From Lachnospiraceae bacterium (GTDB lineage: Bacteria > Bacillota > Clostridia > Lachnospirales > Lachnospiraceae): 56,920 bases of DNA. Positions 8,668 to 17,843 of this stretch are shown piece after piece. The stretch is taken from NCBI GenBank assembly GCA_030526195.1, contig JAUNDG010000009.1, positions 1 to 56,920 on the forward strand, given 5' to 3'. The first letter of the stretch is position 1. Each line of letters starts with the position of its first letter. The notes beneath the pieces are model-generated. The model saw only the letters and a program-made list of their open reading frames with translations. It was not told the DNA's origin and made no database searches. Both the position numbers and the translations under genes were made by a program.

Positions 8668-9912
8668 TCATTTGCGCCGACCCTCTCCGGCCAGTGGCTC
8701 CAGGGCCTTCATGCAGGCCACAAAGCTTAAGGGCTCCAGCTCGTTGCGGAGCTCGAAAAGCATTTTCCGCACCACCTTGTCAACACTGCCGGCCATCACG
8801 GTGGCCATTTCCTCGCGAGCCTCATCATCCGGGATGAGATCCTTCATTTCCCGGCTGATGCGCCAGACGGCATCCGCCCCGGCGGCCTTGCCCAGCTTCT
8901 CGATGAGCGGCAGCATAGCCCGGCCTGTCATCATATTTTCATACTCACCGATGCCGGCGGCGATGATCACCTCCGCGGCCTCCGCCTGCTCTTTCATGCG
9001 GTCGGAGCTGCGGCCGATCTTCAGACTGTCAATATCGTAAAGCACAGCCCCCGACACTTCGGCGATGGCCGGATCGATGTCGCGGGGCACCGCCAGGTCG
9101 ATGAAGGTCACGGCAGTCTTCATGCCAAGAGCCGCCAGGTCTTCCTTCTTGATGGTAAGATTCGGTGAGGCTGTGGCTGAGATCACGTAATCACACGCCG
9201 GGATCAGCCGGTAGCGGTCACCGTAATTGATCCGATGACATCCCTCTGGGATGAGCACGATGCCGCTCCGGTACTCGCGTACGGTGACGGTGACATCGAC
9301 GCCCTCCTTCACCAGCTTTTCCGCAGCCAGCTTGCCCATTTCCCCGTTGCCCACCACCAGGGCTTTCTTGCCTTCGAGGATCTCGCCCCGGGCTTTCAGG
9401 GTCTCCACCATGGCGGTGGGAGCGGAATGATTATTTTTATCGAAAATGATTTCCGTGCGGACCTGTTTGCCTGTGGTGATCGCCATGCGGAACAGCACCT
9501 CCAGCTGGCTGTCCAGGCAGTCGATCTCACGGGATAAAGACAGGGCATCCTTCACCTGAGTGAGGATCTGATCGTCGCCGGGAATCAGGGATTCCATGCC
9601 GCCGGTCAGATGGAAAAGATGGGCCACTGCCTCATGGGCCGAACGGGTGATGAAGTAGGGAGCAGCTTTCTCCGGATCCACCTGCTTCAGCCAGCAGATA
9701 AGCTCCATGGGATCGTGAGCCCCGTCCTCATCCTTATAAGAACACCACAGTTCAAGACGGTTACAGGTGGACAGGAGGATCACACCGCTTAAGTGCTCAT
9801 CCTTCTTCAGCAGCTGCAAAGTCTCCGCGGCTTCTTTTTTGGTAAATGAAAAACGTTCACGCACATCGACCGACGCTTTCTTGTGGTCGATGCCTGCCAT
9901 TTTTATGATCAT
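8668..9912 (-). CDS. hemA: Glutamyl-tRNA reductase
   Basis: HemA reduces glutamyl-tRNA(Glu) to glutamate-1-semialdehyde with NADPH, the entry step of the C5 pathway. The 414-residue protein has the N-terminal MAGIDHKKASVDVRERF, the catalytic cysteine C50 in STCNRLE, the NADPH domain motif VVGNGEMGKLAAE and the C-terminal dimerisation helix region. It lies between cbiC and the precorrin-2 dehydrogenase gene, so supply of the first intermediate is tied to corrinoid expression. An alternative start at M5 would remove four residues. Confidence 0.95.
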   Translation of the reverse strand: MIIKMAGIDHKKASVDVRERFSFTKKEAAETLQLLKKDEHLSGVILLSTCNRLELWCSYKDEDGAHDPMELICWLKQVDPEKAAPYFITRSAHEAVAHLFHLTGGMESLIPGDDQILTQVKDALSLSREIDCLDSQLEVLFRMAITTGKQVRTEIIFDKNNHSAPTAMVETLKARGEILEGKKALVVGNGEMGKLAAEKLVKEGVDVTVTVREYRSGIVLIPEGCHRINYGDRYRLIPACDYVISATASPNLTIKKEDLAALGMKTAVTFIDLAVPRDIDPAIAEVSGAVLYDIDSLKIGRSSDRMKEQAEAAEVIIAAGIGEYENMMTGRAMLPLIEKLGKAAGADAVWRISREMKDLIPDDEAREEMATVMAGSVDKVVRKMLFELRNELEPLSFVACMKALEPLAGEGRRK

Positions 9913-9954
9913 GTTGTCTGTTCCATTCTTGTAGTATCGCCGCTTGCTCTGATA

Positions 9955-10599
9955 TCAGCGGCCACCGCCCATATACATGAGGGCGTTGCAGATGGCGGCG
10001 GCTACGTTGCTGCCGCCCTTGCGGCCTCTGGCCACAATGTAGGGCATATCGCTGTCGATAATGAGCTCCTTGGAGAACTCCACATTGACAAAGCCCACCG
10101 GCACACCGATGACAAGGGCCGGATTGATCTTACCCGCATCATACAGCTCGCGGATACGAATGAGGGCTGTGGGGGCATTGCCGATGACATAGATAAGGGG
10201 TTCCCCCATGGCGGCTGCCTTGTCCATGCAGACAGAGGCTCTTGTCTCGCCCAGTTCCTTCGCCTTGGCGGCCACATCCTCATCGGACATGAAGTTATAC
10301 AGTGTGCCGCCGAACTTGCCGAAGGCCTTCTTATTGATACCGGAATAGGCCATCATGGTATCGGTGATCACGGAGCAGCCGGAAGTGAAGGCCTTGATGC
10401 CCTTTTCCACGGCGCCTTCGGAGAACACCAGATTTTTGGCATAATCAAAGTCAGCGGCTGTGTGAATGCAGCGCTTGATGATCGGCTCCTTTTCCGGATC
10501 CAGGGTGATGCCCATTTCCGCCAGTTCTTCGCCGATGATCTCAAAGCTGCGGCGTTCGATATCCATGGGCCTGACATTTTCAAATGTATAAGTTGACAT
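9955..10599 (-). CDS. cbiC: Cobalt-precorrin-8 methylmutase
   Basis: CbiC moves the methyl group from C11 to C12 to give cobyrinate. The 214 residues carry the catalytic histidine H46 in RCIHTAADFDY, and the family blocks TDTMMAYSGI, GNAPTAL and PVGFVNVEFSKE. The C-terminus keeps the RKGGSNVAAAICNALMY block. ATG 10599 is preceded by AGGAG within the cobO 3' spacer of 12 bases. Confidence 0.95.
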   Translation of the reverse strand: MSTYTFENVRPMDIERRSFEIIGEELAEMGITLDPEKEPIIKRCIHTAADFDYAKNLVFSEGAVEKGIKAFTSGCSVITDTMMAYSGINKKAFGKFGGTLYNFMSDEDVAAKAKELGETRASVCMDKAAAMGEPLIYVIGNAPTALIRIRELYDAGKINPALVIGVPVGFVNVEFSKELIIDSDMPYIVARGRKGGSNVAAAICNALMYMGGGR

Positions 10600-10611
10600 A
10601 ATTATTTTCTC

Positions 10612-11136
10612 CTAGAATTCGATCCCTTTTCTGGCGGGCACACCCTCGGTGTAGGGATGCTTCACCATTTCAATACTGGACACGTAATCAGAAAGGGCCA
10701 CCAGGTCTTCCGCCGGCTTCCGGCCCGTCATGACGACTTCCATGTCCTCCGGCTTGTCCTTTAAAAGCTGCACCAACGCCTCGTGATCAAGAAATCCCTT
10801 CCGATCGGCGTTGATGACCTCATCCAGCACCAGAAGGCCGGCTTTTGCGGCCACAGCGTGGTCGAAGGCTGCCTTCAGATACCCCGGATAATAGGCCGCG
10901 GCCTCCGCCTTCTTCTCCTCCGTCATCTTGAAGGAGAACCCGAAGGAGCGGTCCGGCAGATAGAAGTCGATATTGTCCACCTCCTGCATCACCTTGAATT
11001 CAGAGGTTTTATTCGTTTTCATAAACTGGGCAAAGACCACCTTACCCCCCATGCCGGCGAAACGGATCGCCAGACCTGCGGCGGCAGTGGATTTCCCTTT
11101 GCCGTTGCCTGTGTAGATGTGAATCAGTCCCTTCAT
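10612..11136 (-). CDS. cobO: Corrinoid adenosyltransferase, CobO/CobA(BtuR) type
   Basis: This enzyme transfers the adenosyl group of ATP to Co(I) corrinoid. From ATG 11136 it is 174 residues long, starting MKGLIHIYTGNGKGKST; GNGKGKST (10-17) is the P-loop. The motifs LVLDEVINADRKGFL and VVMTGRKP are those of the family. An open extension upstream is discarded because GGAGTG sits just before this ATG and it begins one base after the cbiP stop (TGATATG). Adenosylation directly before or after amidation by CbiP fits the order of the genes. Confidence 0.95.
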   Translation of the reverse strand: MKGLIHIYTGNGKGKSTAAAGLAIRFAGMGGKVVFAQFMKTNKTSEFKVMQEVDNIDFYLPDRSFGFSFKMTEEKKAEAAAYYPGYLKAAFDHAVAAKAGLLVLDEVINADRKGFLDHEALVQLLKDKPEDMEVVMTGRKPAEDLVALSDYVSSIEMVKHPYTEGVPARKGIEF

Positions 11137-11137
11137 A

Positions 11138-12715
11138 TCACACTCCGATAATTCTGTAGATGGCCTCCATATCCATGGAAGCACGGATCACATCCGCCAG
11201 TTTGTCATATTCCTGTTCTTTGTAGGCCTGATAATCCGGCACCTTCAGCTGCTCGTAATCAAGACCCTTCCGTTCGGCCAGCAGACGGACAATACCCTCC
11301 ACCACGCCGGCGTTGTCAAAGATACCGTGGATGTAGGTCCCGAAGACACGGTCAGCTGCGCAGCCCTCCATTTTTTCAGAGGGTTCTGTGCCGGTGAGCA
11401 CCTTGGTCTCGGAACGGCCCGCAAGGCCTGTGTCGAAGATATCATCCCGTCTGGCCACCCGGACATTGGTCAGGGCCTCCGCCGGCGCACTGCCGGAGGG
11501 CTCGCTGATGCCCATGTGGATCTCGTACCCTTCAAAGGGGGTGCCGTTCATGCCGGCCAGCAGACCGCTGGTGCTGCGGAATGTGCCGCGGACGCGGGTG
11601 CGGGTCTTATCATTTTCGAAAATGGTTTTCATCGGCAGCAGGCCGATACCGCGCATGGTACCGCCCTCTTCTGTGCCGTGGGGATCGGCGATCTCTTCGC
11701 CCAGCATCTGATAACCGCCGCAAACGCCAAACACAAGGGCGCCGTTGGCATGAGCCTTCAGAATGGCAGCTTCAAGACCGTTCTGACGAATGGCCTTGAG
11801 ATCCCCCATGGTATTCTTGGTGCCCGGCAGGAAGATAAGATCCGGCTGACCCAGTTCCTTCACATCGGACACATAACGGAGGGACACGCCCTCGATGCTT
11901 TCAAAACGATTAAAGTCAGTGAAATTGGACAGACGCGGCAGACGGATAACGGCGATGTCGATAAGCGCCGGTCCCTTGGCCTTCTTCGTCTCAAGACGTG
12001 AGGATAAGCTGTCCTCATCCTCGATATCCAGACGTGTGTAAGGCACCACGCCCACCACCGGGATGCCGCATTTCTTTTCGATCATCTCAATCCCGGGATC
12101 CAGGATGGTCTTGTCTCCCCGGAACTTGTTGATGACGAGGCCCTTCACCCGGGCCCGCTCCTCTTCTTCAAGGAGGGCCACGGTGCCGTAAAGCTGGGCA
12201 AACACACCGCCACGGTCGATATCACCCACCAGGATAACGGGGGCATCCGCCAGCCTGGCCATGCCCATGTTGACCACATCCTCCTGCTTTAAGTTGATCT
12301 CGGCAGGAGACCCGGCCCCTTCAATGACGATGATGTCACTGCGCTCGGACAGGGTGTTGTAAGCCTTCATGATCTCCGGAATGAGCTGTGTCTTGTAAGC
12401 GAAATACTCCCGGGCTGACATGTTGCCGATGGACACACCGTTCACGATGACCTGGGAGCCCACATCGTTTGTGGGTTTCAGAAGGATCGGATTCATCAGG
12501 ACGCTGGGACGCACGCCGGCGGCCTCCGCCTGCACGACCTGAGCCCGGCCCATCTCAAGGCCTTCATCGGTGATGAAGGAATTAAGGGCCATATTCTGGG
12601 ATTTGAAGGGCATCCCCTGATACCCGTCCTGCTTGATGACCCGCAGGATACCGGCGGTCAGAAGACTCTTACCGGCGTTGGACATGGTGCCCTGAACCAT
12701 AAGTGATTTTGCCAT
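11138..12715 (-). CDS. cbiP: Cobyric acid synthase
   Basis: CbiP (CobQ) amidates four carboxylates of adenosyl-cobyrinate diamide using glutamine and ATP. The 525 residues divide into an N-terminal dethiobiotin-synthetase-like ATPase ([39 protein letters not shown]) and a C-terminal class-I-like glutaminase with the nucleophile cysteine in [10 protein letters not shown] and the histidine in GTYIHGIFD. The start is ATG 12715 behind GGGAGGAG, 11 bases after the cobD stop. Earlier in-frame codons overlap cobD and lack a binding site. Confidence 0.96.
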   Translation of the reverse strand: MAKSLMVQGTMSNAGKSLLTAGILRVIKQDGYQGMPFKSQNMALNSFITDEGLEMGRAQVVQAEAAGVRPSVLMNPILLKPTNDVGSQVIVNGVSIGNMSAREYFAYKTQLIPEIMKAYNTLSERSDIIVIEGAGSPAEINLKQEDVVNMGMARLADAPVILVGDIDRGGVFAQLYGTVALLEEEERARVKGLVINKFRGDKTILDPGIEMIEKKCGIPVVGVVPYTRLDIEDEDSLSSRLETKKAKGPALIDIAVIRLPRLSNFTDFNRFESIEGVSLRYVSDVKELGQPDLIFLPGTKNTMGDLKAIRQNGLEAAILKAHANGALVFGVCGGYQMLGEEIADPHGTEEGGTMRGIGLLPMKTIFENDKTRTRVRGTFRSTSGLLAGMNGTPFEGYEIHMGISEPSGSAPAEALTNVRVARRDDIFDTGLAGRSETKVLTGTEPSEKMEGCAADRVFGTYIHGIFDNAGVVEGIVRLLAERKGLDYEQLKVPDYQAYKEQEYDKLADVIRASMDMEAIYRIIGV

Positions 12716-12726
12716 GATGCTCCTCC

Positions 12727-13770
12727 CTATTGTCCGCCGCCCAGCCACTCATCGATGGCAGCCAGGAGCGTCTTATTATCGTCATGATTTTTTACCGCGA
12801 TGCGGAAATAGCCCTTCTCAAGGCCCCGATAGTTGGAGCAGTCCCTCACCAGGATCTGCCGCGCCAGCATGGCCTCCGCGAAATCAGGCTTTGTGTGCAG
12901 AAAGATATAATTGGCCCGGCTGTCATACGTGACAATACCGCGTTTAGCCAACTCATTTTTTAAAAAATGGCGTTCCCGGGCGGCCGCTTCCCGTGACTTT
13001 GCCTCAAAGTCCCCAAGGTCCGCCGCGCTCTCCCCCGCCTTCTGGGCGGGATGGGACACCGGCCAGGCCTGGGCCCGCTCCGTCATGGTGGCGATCAGAG
13101 CCTCATTTGAGGTGAAGGCATAGCCCATGCGGATGCCGGGAATGGCATACATTTTCGTCAGGGCTTTTAAGATCACCAGATGGGGATACCGATCAAGCTC
13201 TGGCAGCTGGGTCTCCGCCTCCGGGTGCTCCGTCAGATCCAGGAAGCACTCATCCAGCATGAGGAAAATGTTTTTCTCCTCGCACCGGTCCATGATGGCC
13301 CGGATCAGAGTCTTGTCTGTGATGAGCCCCGTGGGATTGTGGGGGTTGCAGATGAAGACCATGTCCAAAGACTCATCCAGCCGCTCCAGCAGATCCGGCA
13401 GGGTCTTAAAGCCATTCGCCTCTGTGAGGTAATAAAACTCAAGGTCACAGTCCACTGTGTTTAAGGCCTGCTCATATTCCTGGAATCCGGGAGCCAGCAA
13501 AAGGGCCTTCTTCGGCTTGATGGCCTGAACGCTGCGGAAAATAAGGTCCGCCGCGCCGGCACCGCAGATGATGTTGGCTTCCTTCACCCCTTCCTTCCGG
13601 GCCAGCGCCTGTTTGAGGGCTGTCATGTGGACATCCGGGTAGTTGACACATTCTTCAATGCTGTCGTGAAGAGCCTGTTTCATTTTCTCCGGGATCCCCA
13701 GGAAATTGATATTTGCCGAAAAATCGAGACAATTTACATGGTGATAAATGTCGCCGCCATGTTGATACAT
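12727..13770 (-). CDS. cobD: L-threonine-O-3-phosphate decarboxylase
   Basis: This PLP enzyme makes (R)-1-amino-2-propanol O-2-phosphate, the linker of the nucleotide loop. It belongs to the class I/II aminotransferase fold: HGGDIY and LDFSANIN at the N-terminus, NPHNPTG at mid-length, DECFLDLTE and the PLP lysine in [17 protein letters not shown]. It is 347 residues long. ATG 13770 lies inside the 3' end of cbiB (37-base overlap) after AAAGGA; the HGG motif of the family begins at residue 4, so the overlap is real. A histidinol-phosphate aminotransferase role is unlikely given the HGG start and the neighbours. Confidence 0.93.
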   Translation of the reverse strand: MYQHGGDIYHHVNCLDFSANINFLGIPEKMKQALHDSIEECVNYPDVHMTALKQALARKEGVKEANIICGAGAADLIFRSVQAIKPKKALLLAPGFQEYEQALNTVDCDLEFYYLTEANGFKTLPDLLERLDESLDMVFICNPHNPTGLITDKTLIRAIMDRCEEKNIFLMLDECFLDLTEHPEAETQLPELDRYPHLVILKALTKMYAIPGIRMGYAFTSNEALIATMTERAQAWPVSHPAQKAGESAADLGDFEAKSREAAARERHFLKNELAKRGIVTYDSRANYIFLHTKPDFAEAMLARQILVRDCSNYRGLEKGYFRIAVKNHDDNKTLLAAIDEWLGGGQ

Positions 13771-14729
13771 ACCAGTATTAATCCTTTCACCAGAATCATT
13801 GTGATGAGGGACAGCCAGGCTGTCCGCATCATGAGCACCACCGAACGGCCGATCTCACCGGCGGTGATAACCCGCAGGGGTTCGCCGATAAAGGGCTTTT
13901 TGTAAAGCTTGCCGAAATAAACCGCATCCCCTGCCAGCTGGATTTCCAGCGCGCCGGCCATGACGCTTTCGGTCTGAGCGGAATTGGGGCTCGCGTGATT
14001 ACGTCTGTCCCGTTTCCACACATCCCGGGCCCCTTCATAGGAATAACCGCCGAAAGCTGAGGCCAGGATCATTAATAAAGCACTGAACCGGGCCGGGATA
14101 TAGTTGGCCGCATCATCCAGTTTGGCTGCGCACCGGCCAAAGAGGATGTATTTATCATTTTTATAACCCATCATGGAGTCCATGGTGTTGATGGCTTTGT
14201 AGAGATACCCCAGGGGTGCCCCGCCGATAAACACATAGAACATGGGCGCCACGATGCCGTCGGAGGTATTCTCCGCTACGGTTTCCACCGCCGCCTTGAT
14301 GACACCTTCCTCCGTGAGGTTTTCCGTATCGCGCCCCACGATGCGGGCCACCGCCTGGCGGCCGGCCTCAAGGCCCTGCCGTCTTAAGGCATGCCCCACG
14401 TTAAGGCTTTCTGTCTTCAGGGTTTTCGATGCCGGGATGAACCACACCAACAGCATTTCCACAATAAAGAAAGCAATGGGTGAGAGCTTCCAGGCGCCGA
14501 AAAGAATCAAAAATGGCACCGCAAAGGACACCAGACAGGTGATGATGACCACCAGCAGACCGCCAAACAAAGGATGGCGACCCGTGCGGGGCCGGATCAT
14601 TTTCTCAAGATGCCCCACCATGCGCCCGATAACACAGATGGGATGCCATTTGGTGTTGGGATCACCGAAAGCCACATCAAGGCAAAAGCCGCAGATGGCT
14701 GCCACAGTAGAAATAAACAGAAGATGCAT
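13734..14729 (-). CDS. cbiB: Adenosylcobinamide-phosphate synthase
   Basis: CbiB attaches aminopropanol phosphate to adenosyl-cobyric acid. The 331-residue membrane protein shows DVAFGDPNTKWHPICVIGR near the N-terminus, VETVAENTSDGIVAPMFY at the centre, AINTMDSMMGYKNDKY and the C-terminal SPNSAQTESVMAGAL, all family blocks, with four or five hydrophobic helices. The 3' end overlaps the cobD start, and the two enzymes act one after the other. Confidence 0.95.
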   Translation of the reverse strand: MHLLFISTVAAICGFCLDVAFGDPNTKWHPICVIGRMVGHLEKMIRPRTGRHPLFGGLLVVIITCLVSFAVPFLILFGAWKLSPIAFFIVEMLLVWFIPASKTLKTESLNVGHALRRQGLEAGRQAVARIVGRDTENLTEEGVIKAAVETVAENTSDGIVAPMFYVFIGGAPLGYLYKAINTMDSMMGYKNDKYILFGRCAAKLDDAANYIPARFSALLMILASAFGGYSYEGARDVWKRDRRNHASPNSAQTESVMAGALEIQLAGDAVYFGKLYKKPFIGEPLRVITAGEIGRSVVLMMRTAWLSLITMILVKGLILVCINMAATFITM

Positions 14730-14745
14730 AACCGATTCAGATCCT

Positions 14746-15159
14746 TTACTTGATTTTGCGGGGCACGCCCATCACCAGGCGATACACCGCTTCGCTCTCC
14801 GCTGCCAGACGACAGGCCAGACGCCCCACCGCCTCCCGCTGGAGACGTTCATCAGCGTCGATGGGAACGACGCCGCAGCCCATTTCCGGAATCTCGGCAA
14901 TAAGCGCCGGGTTGGCGGCGATGAGCCGATCCGCCAGGGCCATAAGACGGGGGATAAAGGTACCCCGCTCTTCCGTCGGACAGGAGACGATGAGCCCTCG
15001 GACCCATTCCTGCAGGTCTTCGGCCACATCCGCCCGGGTGAGATCCTCAAAGGTCGCCGTCCGCCCCGACACCTTTAAGGGGTCAGTCCGGTCCTTTAAG
15101 AGAGTGTTATCGATAAAGGTGCTTTTTCCCTGAAAAGCACCGCCTGTTACCACGATCAT
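14746..15159 (-). CDS. Short CobU-like P-loop protein
   Basis: This 137-residue protein begins MIVVTGGAFQGKST, a P-loop of the CobU type, and ends in the CobU C-terminal block EMGCGVVPIDADERLQREAVGRLA followed by VYRLVMGVPRKIK. It lacks the middle section with the RxxxHR motif that carries the guanylylation histidine in CobU. A full CobU is encoded less than 1 kb upstream, so this is a shortened paralogue. ATG 15159 follows the cobS stop directly. It could be a cobinamide kinase without guanylyltransferase activity or an accessory protein; the sequence alone does not decide. Confidence 0.8.
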   Translation of the reverse strand: MIVVTGGAFQGKSTFIDNTLLKDRTDPLKVSGRTATFEDLTRADVAEDLQEWVRGLIVSCPTEERGTFIPRLMALADRLIAANPALIAEIPEMGCGVVPIDADERLQREAVGRLACRLAAESEAVYRLVMGVPRKIK

Positions 15160-15924
15160 TTACAATACCTTTCCGATTATCATCACCGCCAGCGCCATGA
15201 GAAGTTCCGCCACCTGAAGGGTGAAACCCTGGATATCGCCGGTGGTCCCGCCAAAGGTTTTATAGGCCATATGACGGCCGTAGGCAAACACGGCAAATCC
15301 GGTCACCACCGCTGCCACGCCCATGGGCACGTTGATAAAGATCATCAACGCCGCAAAGACAACAGCTTCAATAAAGAGGGCACGGCCGGCTTTCACGCTG
15401 TCCGCCATGGAATTGAAGGAGGCCACCATGCCATTTTTGCGGGCTGATTTGAACCGGGCGATCCCGAAGCCCGACATGGCCCGGGTGTAGGCAAAGCCCA
15501 CCGCCAGCACCAGCACCTGGGTGAAGGAAATCATTTCCGACCAGATGGCTGTTGCAGCGAAAAGATACACGCCGCAGAACAGAATGGCAAAAGCCCCGCT
15601 GTGGGAATCCTTGAGGATGGCCAGTTTCTTCTCCCGGTCACCCCAGGAGCTTAAGGCGTCCACCGTGTCCATGTAGCCGTCCATGTGGATACCCCCTGTG
15701 ACGAAAATGGGGATGAGCACAAACACCACGGCTTTGAAGAACGCTCCCAACGGCAACTGAAAGGCGAGATACCCCCACAGGCTTAAAATGAGCCCGCAGG
15801 CCAGGCCCGCCACCGGAAAATAGCACAGGGCAAAGCGCATATTGTCATCATTCCAGTCGATGCGCGGCATGGGGATCTTGGAATACATCGCCATGGCCAC
15901 CACCAGGGATTGCAGTTGTTTCAT
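15160..15924 (-). CDS. cobS: Adenosylcobinamide-GDP ribazoletransferase (cobalamin synthase)
   Basis: CobS joins adenosylcobinamide-GDP to the alpha-riboside (phosphate) of the lower ligand in the membrane. The 254 residues include YSKIPMPRIDW near the N-terminus and the acidic signature GGIHMDGYMDTVDALSSWGDR followed by KDSHSGAFAIL, between hydrophobic helices. The start MKQLQSL is normal for the family. The 132 bases between it and cobU carry no gene. Confidence 0.95.
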   Translation of the reverse strand: MKQLQSLVVAMAMYSKIPMPRIDWNDDNMRFALCYFPVAGLACGLILSLWGYLAFQLPLGAFFKAVVFVLIPIFVTGGIHMDGYMDTVDALSSWGDREKKLAILKDSHSGAFAILFCGVYLFAATAIWSEMISFTQVLVLAVGFAYTRAMSGFGIARFKSARKNGMVASFNSMADSVKAGRALFIEAVVFAALMIFINVPMGVAAVVTGFAVFAYGRHMAYKTFGGTTGDIQGFTLQVAELLMALAVMIIGKVL

Positions 15925-16056
15925 AAAGTTGTTTCTCTTTTCTTTTAGTCGGCTTATCGCCGCTCAATCTCAATACGGACAGGCAGATTACCGGAACCCA
16001 CCAATCGCTTTCGGCACATAAGCCGTTCACGGAAAGTCGGCTGTCCGTCAGCGAAT

Positions 16057-16590
16057 TTACACCGCAAGGCTCTCCTCCGGCGCTTTCGCGATCACGGGAA
16101 TACCCGCCACCACTTCCACCACCCGGTCGGCGATGTCGGATAAACCGGCATTCACCAGTGCCATTTTCTTCAGGTAGTCTGTGGTGTATTCATCGTAGAT
16201 CACGCCGTCGGCAAAGACGTCGTTGGTGACCACCACCACATCGGCGCTTTGGCTCATGGCCGTCACCGCTGCGATGATGCGCTCCACACAATCCGCCGCC
16301 TGACCCGACGGGGAAAATATCTCGTTGGCCACCAGGTTCGACATGCACTCAAGAAGCACTGTGGAGCCCGCCGGCACCATCGCCCGTTCCAGATGGGTGG
16401 GGATTTCCAGGGTTTCAAAGCCCTTCCCCTCCCGCTGGCGGCGATGCTTCACCACCCGGGCCCGACTCTCATCGTCGTAAACCTCCATGGTGGCGATGTA
16501 AAGGCGTTTCTTTTCACCGAGGCTCAGCACCAGATCCTCCGCATAGGCGGATTTGCCGCTGCCGCTGCCTCCGATCACCATTGTCAGCAT
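16057..16590 (-). CDS. cobU: Adenosylcobinamide kinase / adenosylcobinamide-phosphate guanylyltransferase
   Basis: CobU phosphorylates adenosylcobinamide and then adds GMP from GTP. The 177-residue protein has P-loop IGGSGSGKSAYAED, the segment YIATMEVYDDESRARVVKHRRQR with the histidine expected to carry GMP, ECMSNLVANE, and the C-terminal VNAGLSDIADRVVEVVAGIPV. The NEvG motif seen in most CobU proteins is replaced by TNDVFADGVIYDEYTTDY, an odd variant. It sits eight bases downstream of cobT. Confidence 0.88.
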   Translation of the reverse strand: MLTMVIGGSGSGKSAYAEDLVLSLGEKKRLYIATMEVYDDESRARVVKHRRQREGKGFETLEIPTHLERAMVPAGSTVLLECMSNLVANEIFSPSGQAADCVERIIAAVTAMSQSADVVVVTNDVFADGVIYDEYTTDYLKKMALVNAGLSDIADRVVEVVAGIPVIAKAPEESLAV

Positions 16591-16598
16591 AGTGCCTC

Positions 16599-17660
16599 CT
16601 ATTTCAGCGGCACGTAGTAGCCGATTTCAGTCTGGGCAAAGGAGATCATGTCACGGTATACCGCAAGACCCATGTTGAGAAGCGGGAACAGCGCCACCGC
16701 ACCGGTGCCCTCGCCCACGCACATATCGCAGGTGATGAAGGGCTGCTTGCCCAGGGCATCCAGGATCATCCGGCCTGCCGGCTCCGCTGATACATGGGAG
16801 GCCAGCATGTAATGGGTCACCTCCGGACAGATCCGCAGCGCTGTCAAAGCGGCGGCACCGGACACGAAACCGTCCACCACACAGGGCATATGACAGGCGG
16901 CGCAGCCCAGGAAAAGCCCGGCCATACCGGCGATGTCGAAACCGCCCATTTTCGCCAGCACATCAATGGGGTCTGTGGGATCCGGCTTGTTCACGGCGAT
17001 GCCCCGTTTGATGGCGTTGATCTTGCGGACCAGACCCTCGCCGGAAAGACCGGCGCCGCGGCCGGTGACATCCTCAACGGGGCAGTCCAGGAAAACGGCT
17101 GTCAGCGCACTGGAAGTGGATGTGTTGCCGATGCCCATCTCGCCGGTGGCAATGATGTCATAGCCCTTTTCCTTCATATCCATGGCCAGTGAAATGCCGA
17201 TTTCCAGCGCTTTGATGGCCTCTTCCCGGCTCATGGCCGGTTCCTTGGCCAGGTTTTTGGTGCCGTAAGCCACCTTATGTTTTTCCACACGCGGGGTATC
17301 CACCGCCATCCCGATATCGATGGGCCGGACATCTGCCCCGCACTCCCGGCACATGACGGCCACGCAGGACCGGCAGTCCAGGAAATTCTCAGCCACCGTG
17401 GCGGTAACGTCCTGTCCGGACTGGGTCACGCCCTCCTCCACGATGCCGTTATCGGCACACATAATGACGAGGCCCTTCTTATCGATCTTAACGTCTGCGG
17501 TTTTCTGGATCCCCGCCAGCTGGATCACCACCTTCTCAAGACGGCCCATGGAATTTAAGGGCTTGGCCTTGTTACGCCACCGATTGGCTGCTTCCGCCAT
17601 GGCCGCCTCATCCGGGGCCTCAATGGCTGCGAGTGTTTTTTTAAGAAGATCTCCTGTCAT
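16599..17660 (-). CDS. cobT: Nicotinate-nucleotide--dimethylbenzimidazole phosphoribosyltransferase
   Basis: CobT makes the alpha-ribotide of the lower-ligand base. The 353 residues contain CADNGIVEEGVTQSGQDVT, TGEMGIGNTSTSSAL, the glycine-rich TGRGAGLSGEGL and the catalytic glutamate in CVGEGTGAVALFP. I start it at ATG 17660, which has GGAG eight bases upstream; the frame is open further upstream but has no start with a binding site and no family homology. The gap to cbiA (17661-17843) holds no gene. No bluB or bza genes are in the window, so the lower ligand cannot be told. Confidence 0.95.
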   Translation of the reverse strand: MTGDLLKKTLAAIEAPDEAAMAEAANRWRNKAKPLNSMGRLEKVVIQLAGIQKTADVKIDKKGLVIMCADNGIVEEGVTQSGQDVTATVAENFLDCRSCVAVMCRECGADVRPIDIGMAVDTPRVEKHKVAYGTKNLAKEPAMSREEAIKALEIGISLAMDMKEKGYDIIATGEMGIGNTSTSSALTAVFLDCPVEDVTGRGAGLSGEGLVRKINAIKRGIAVNKPDPTDPIDVLAKMGGFDIAGMAGLFLGCAACHMPCVVDGFVSGAAALTALRICPEVTHYMLASHVSAEPAGRMILDALGKQPFITCDMCVGEGTGAVALFPLLNMGLAVYRDMISFAQTEIGYYVPLK

Positions 17661-17843
17661 AATGTGTCTCCTGTCTGTTCCGAGCCGCCTCTGTCTGCAG
17701 AATCCCACAGGCCCGACCGGCCGGAACGCTTGTTTTATCAGCGGTTCAGGCAATCTCAAAAGGCTGCCATCCGCCTGTTTTTTCTTTTTGAAAATGATTT
17801 TGCTGTCACCGATTCCCATCGGATCAGCCTTTGATGCACCGGC

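Noticed and set aside
17661-17819. 53-residue N-terminal extension of CobT
   Set aside because: The frame is open, but homology starts at the ATG at 17660, which has a good ribosome binding site.
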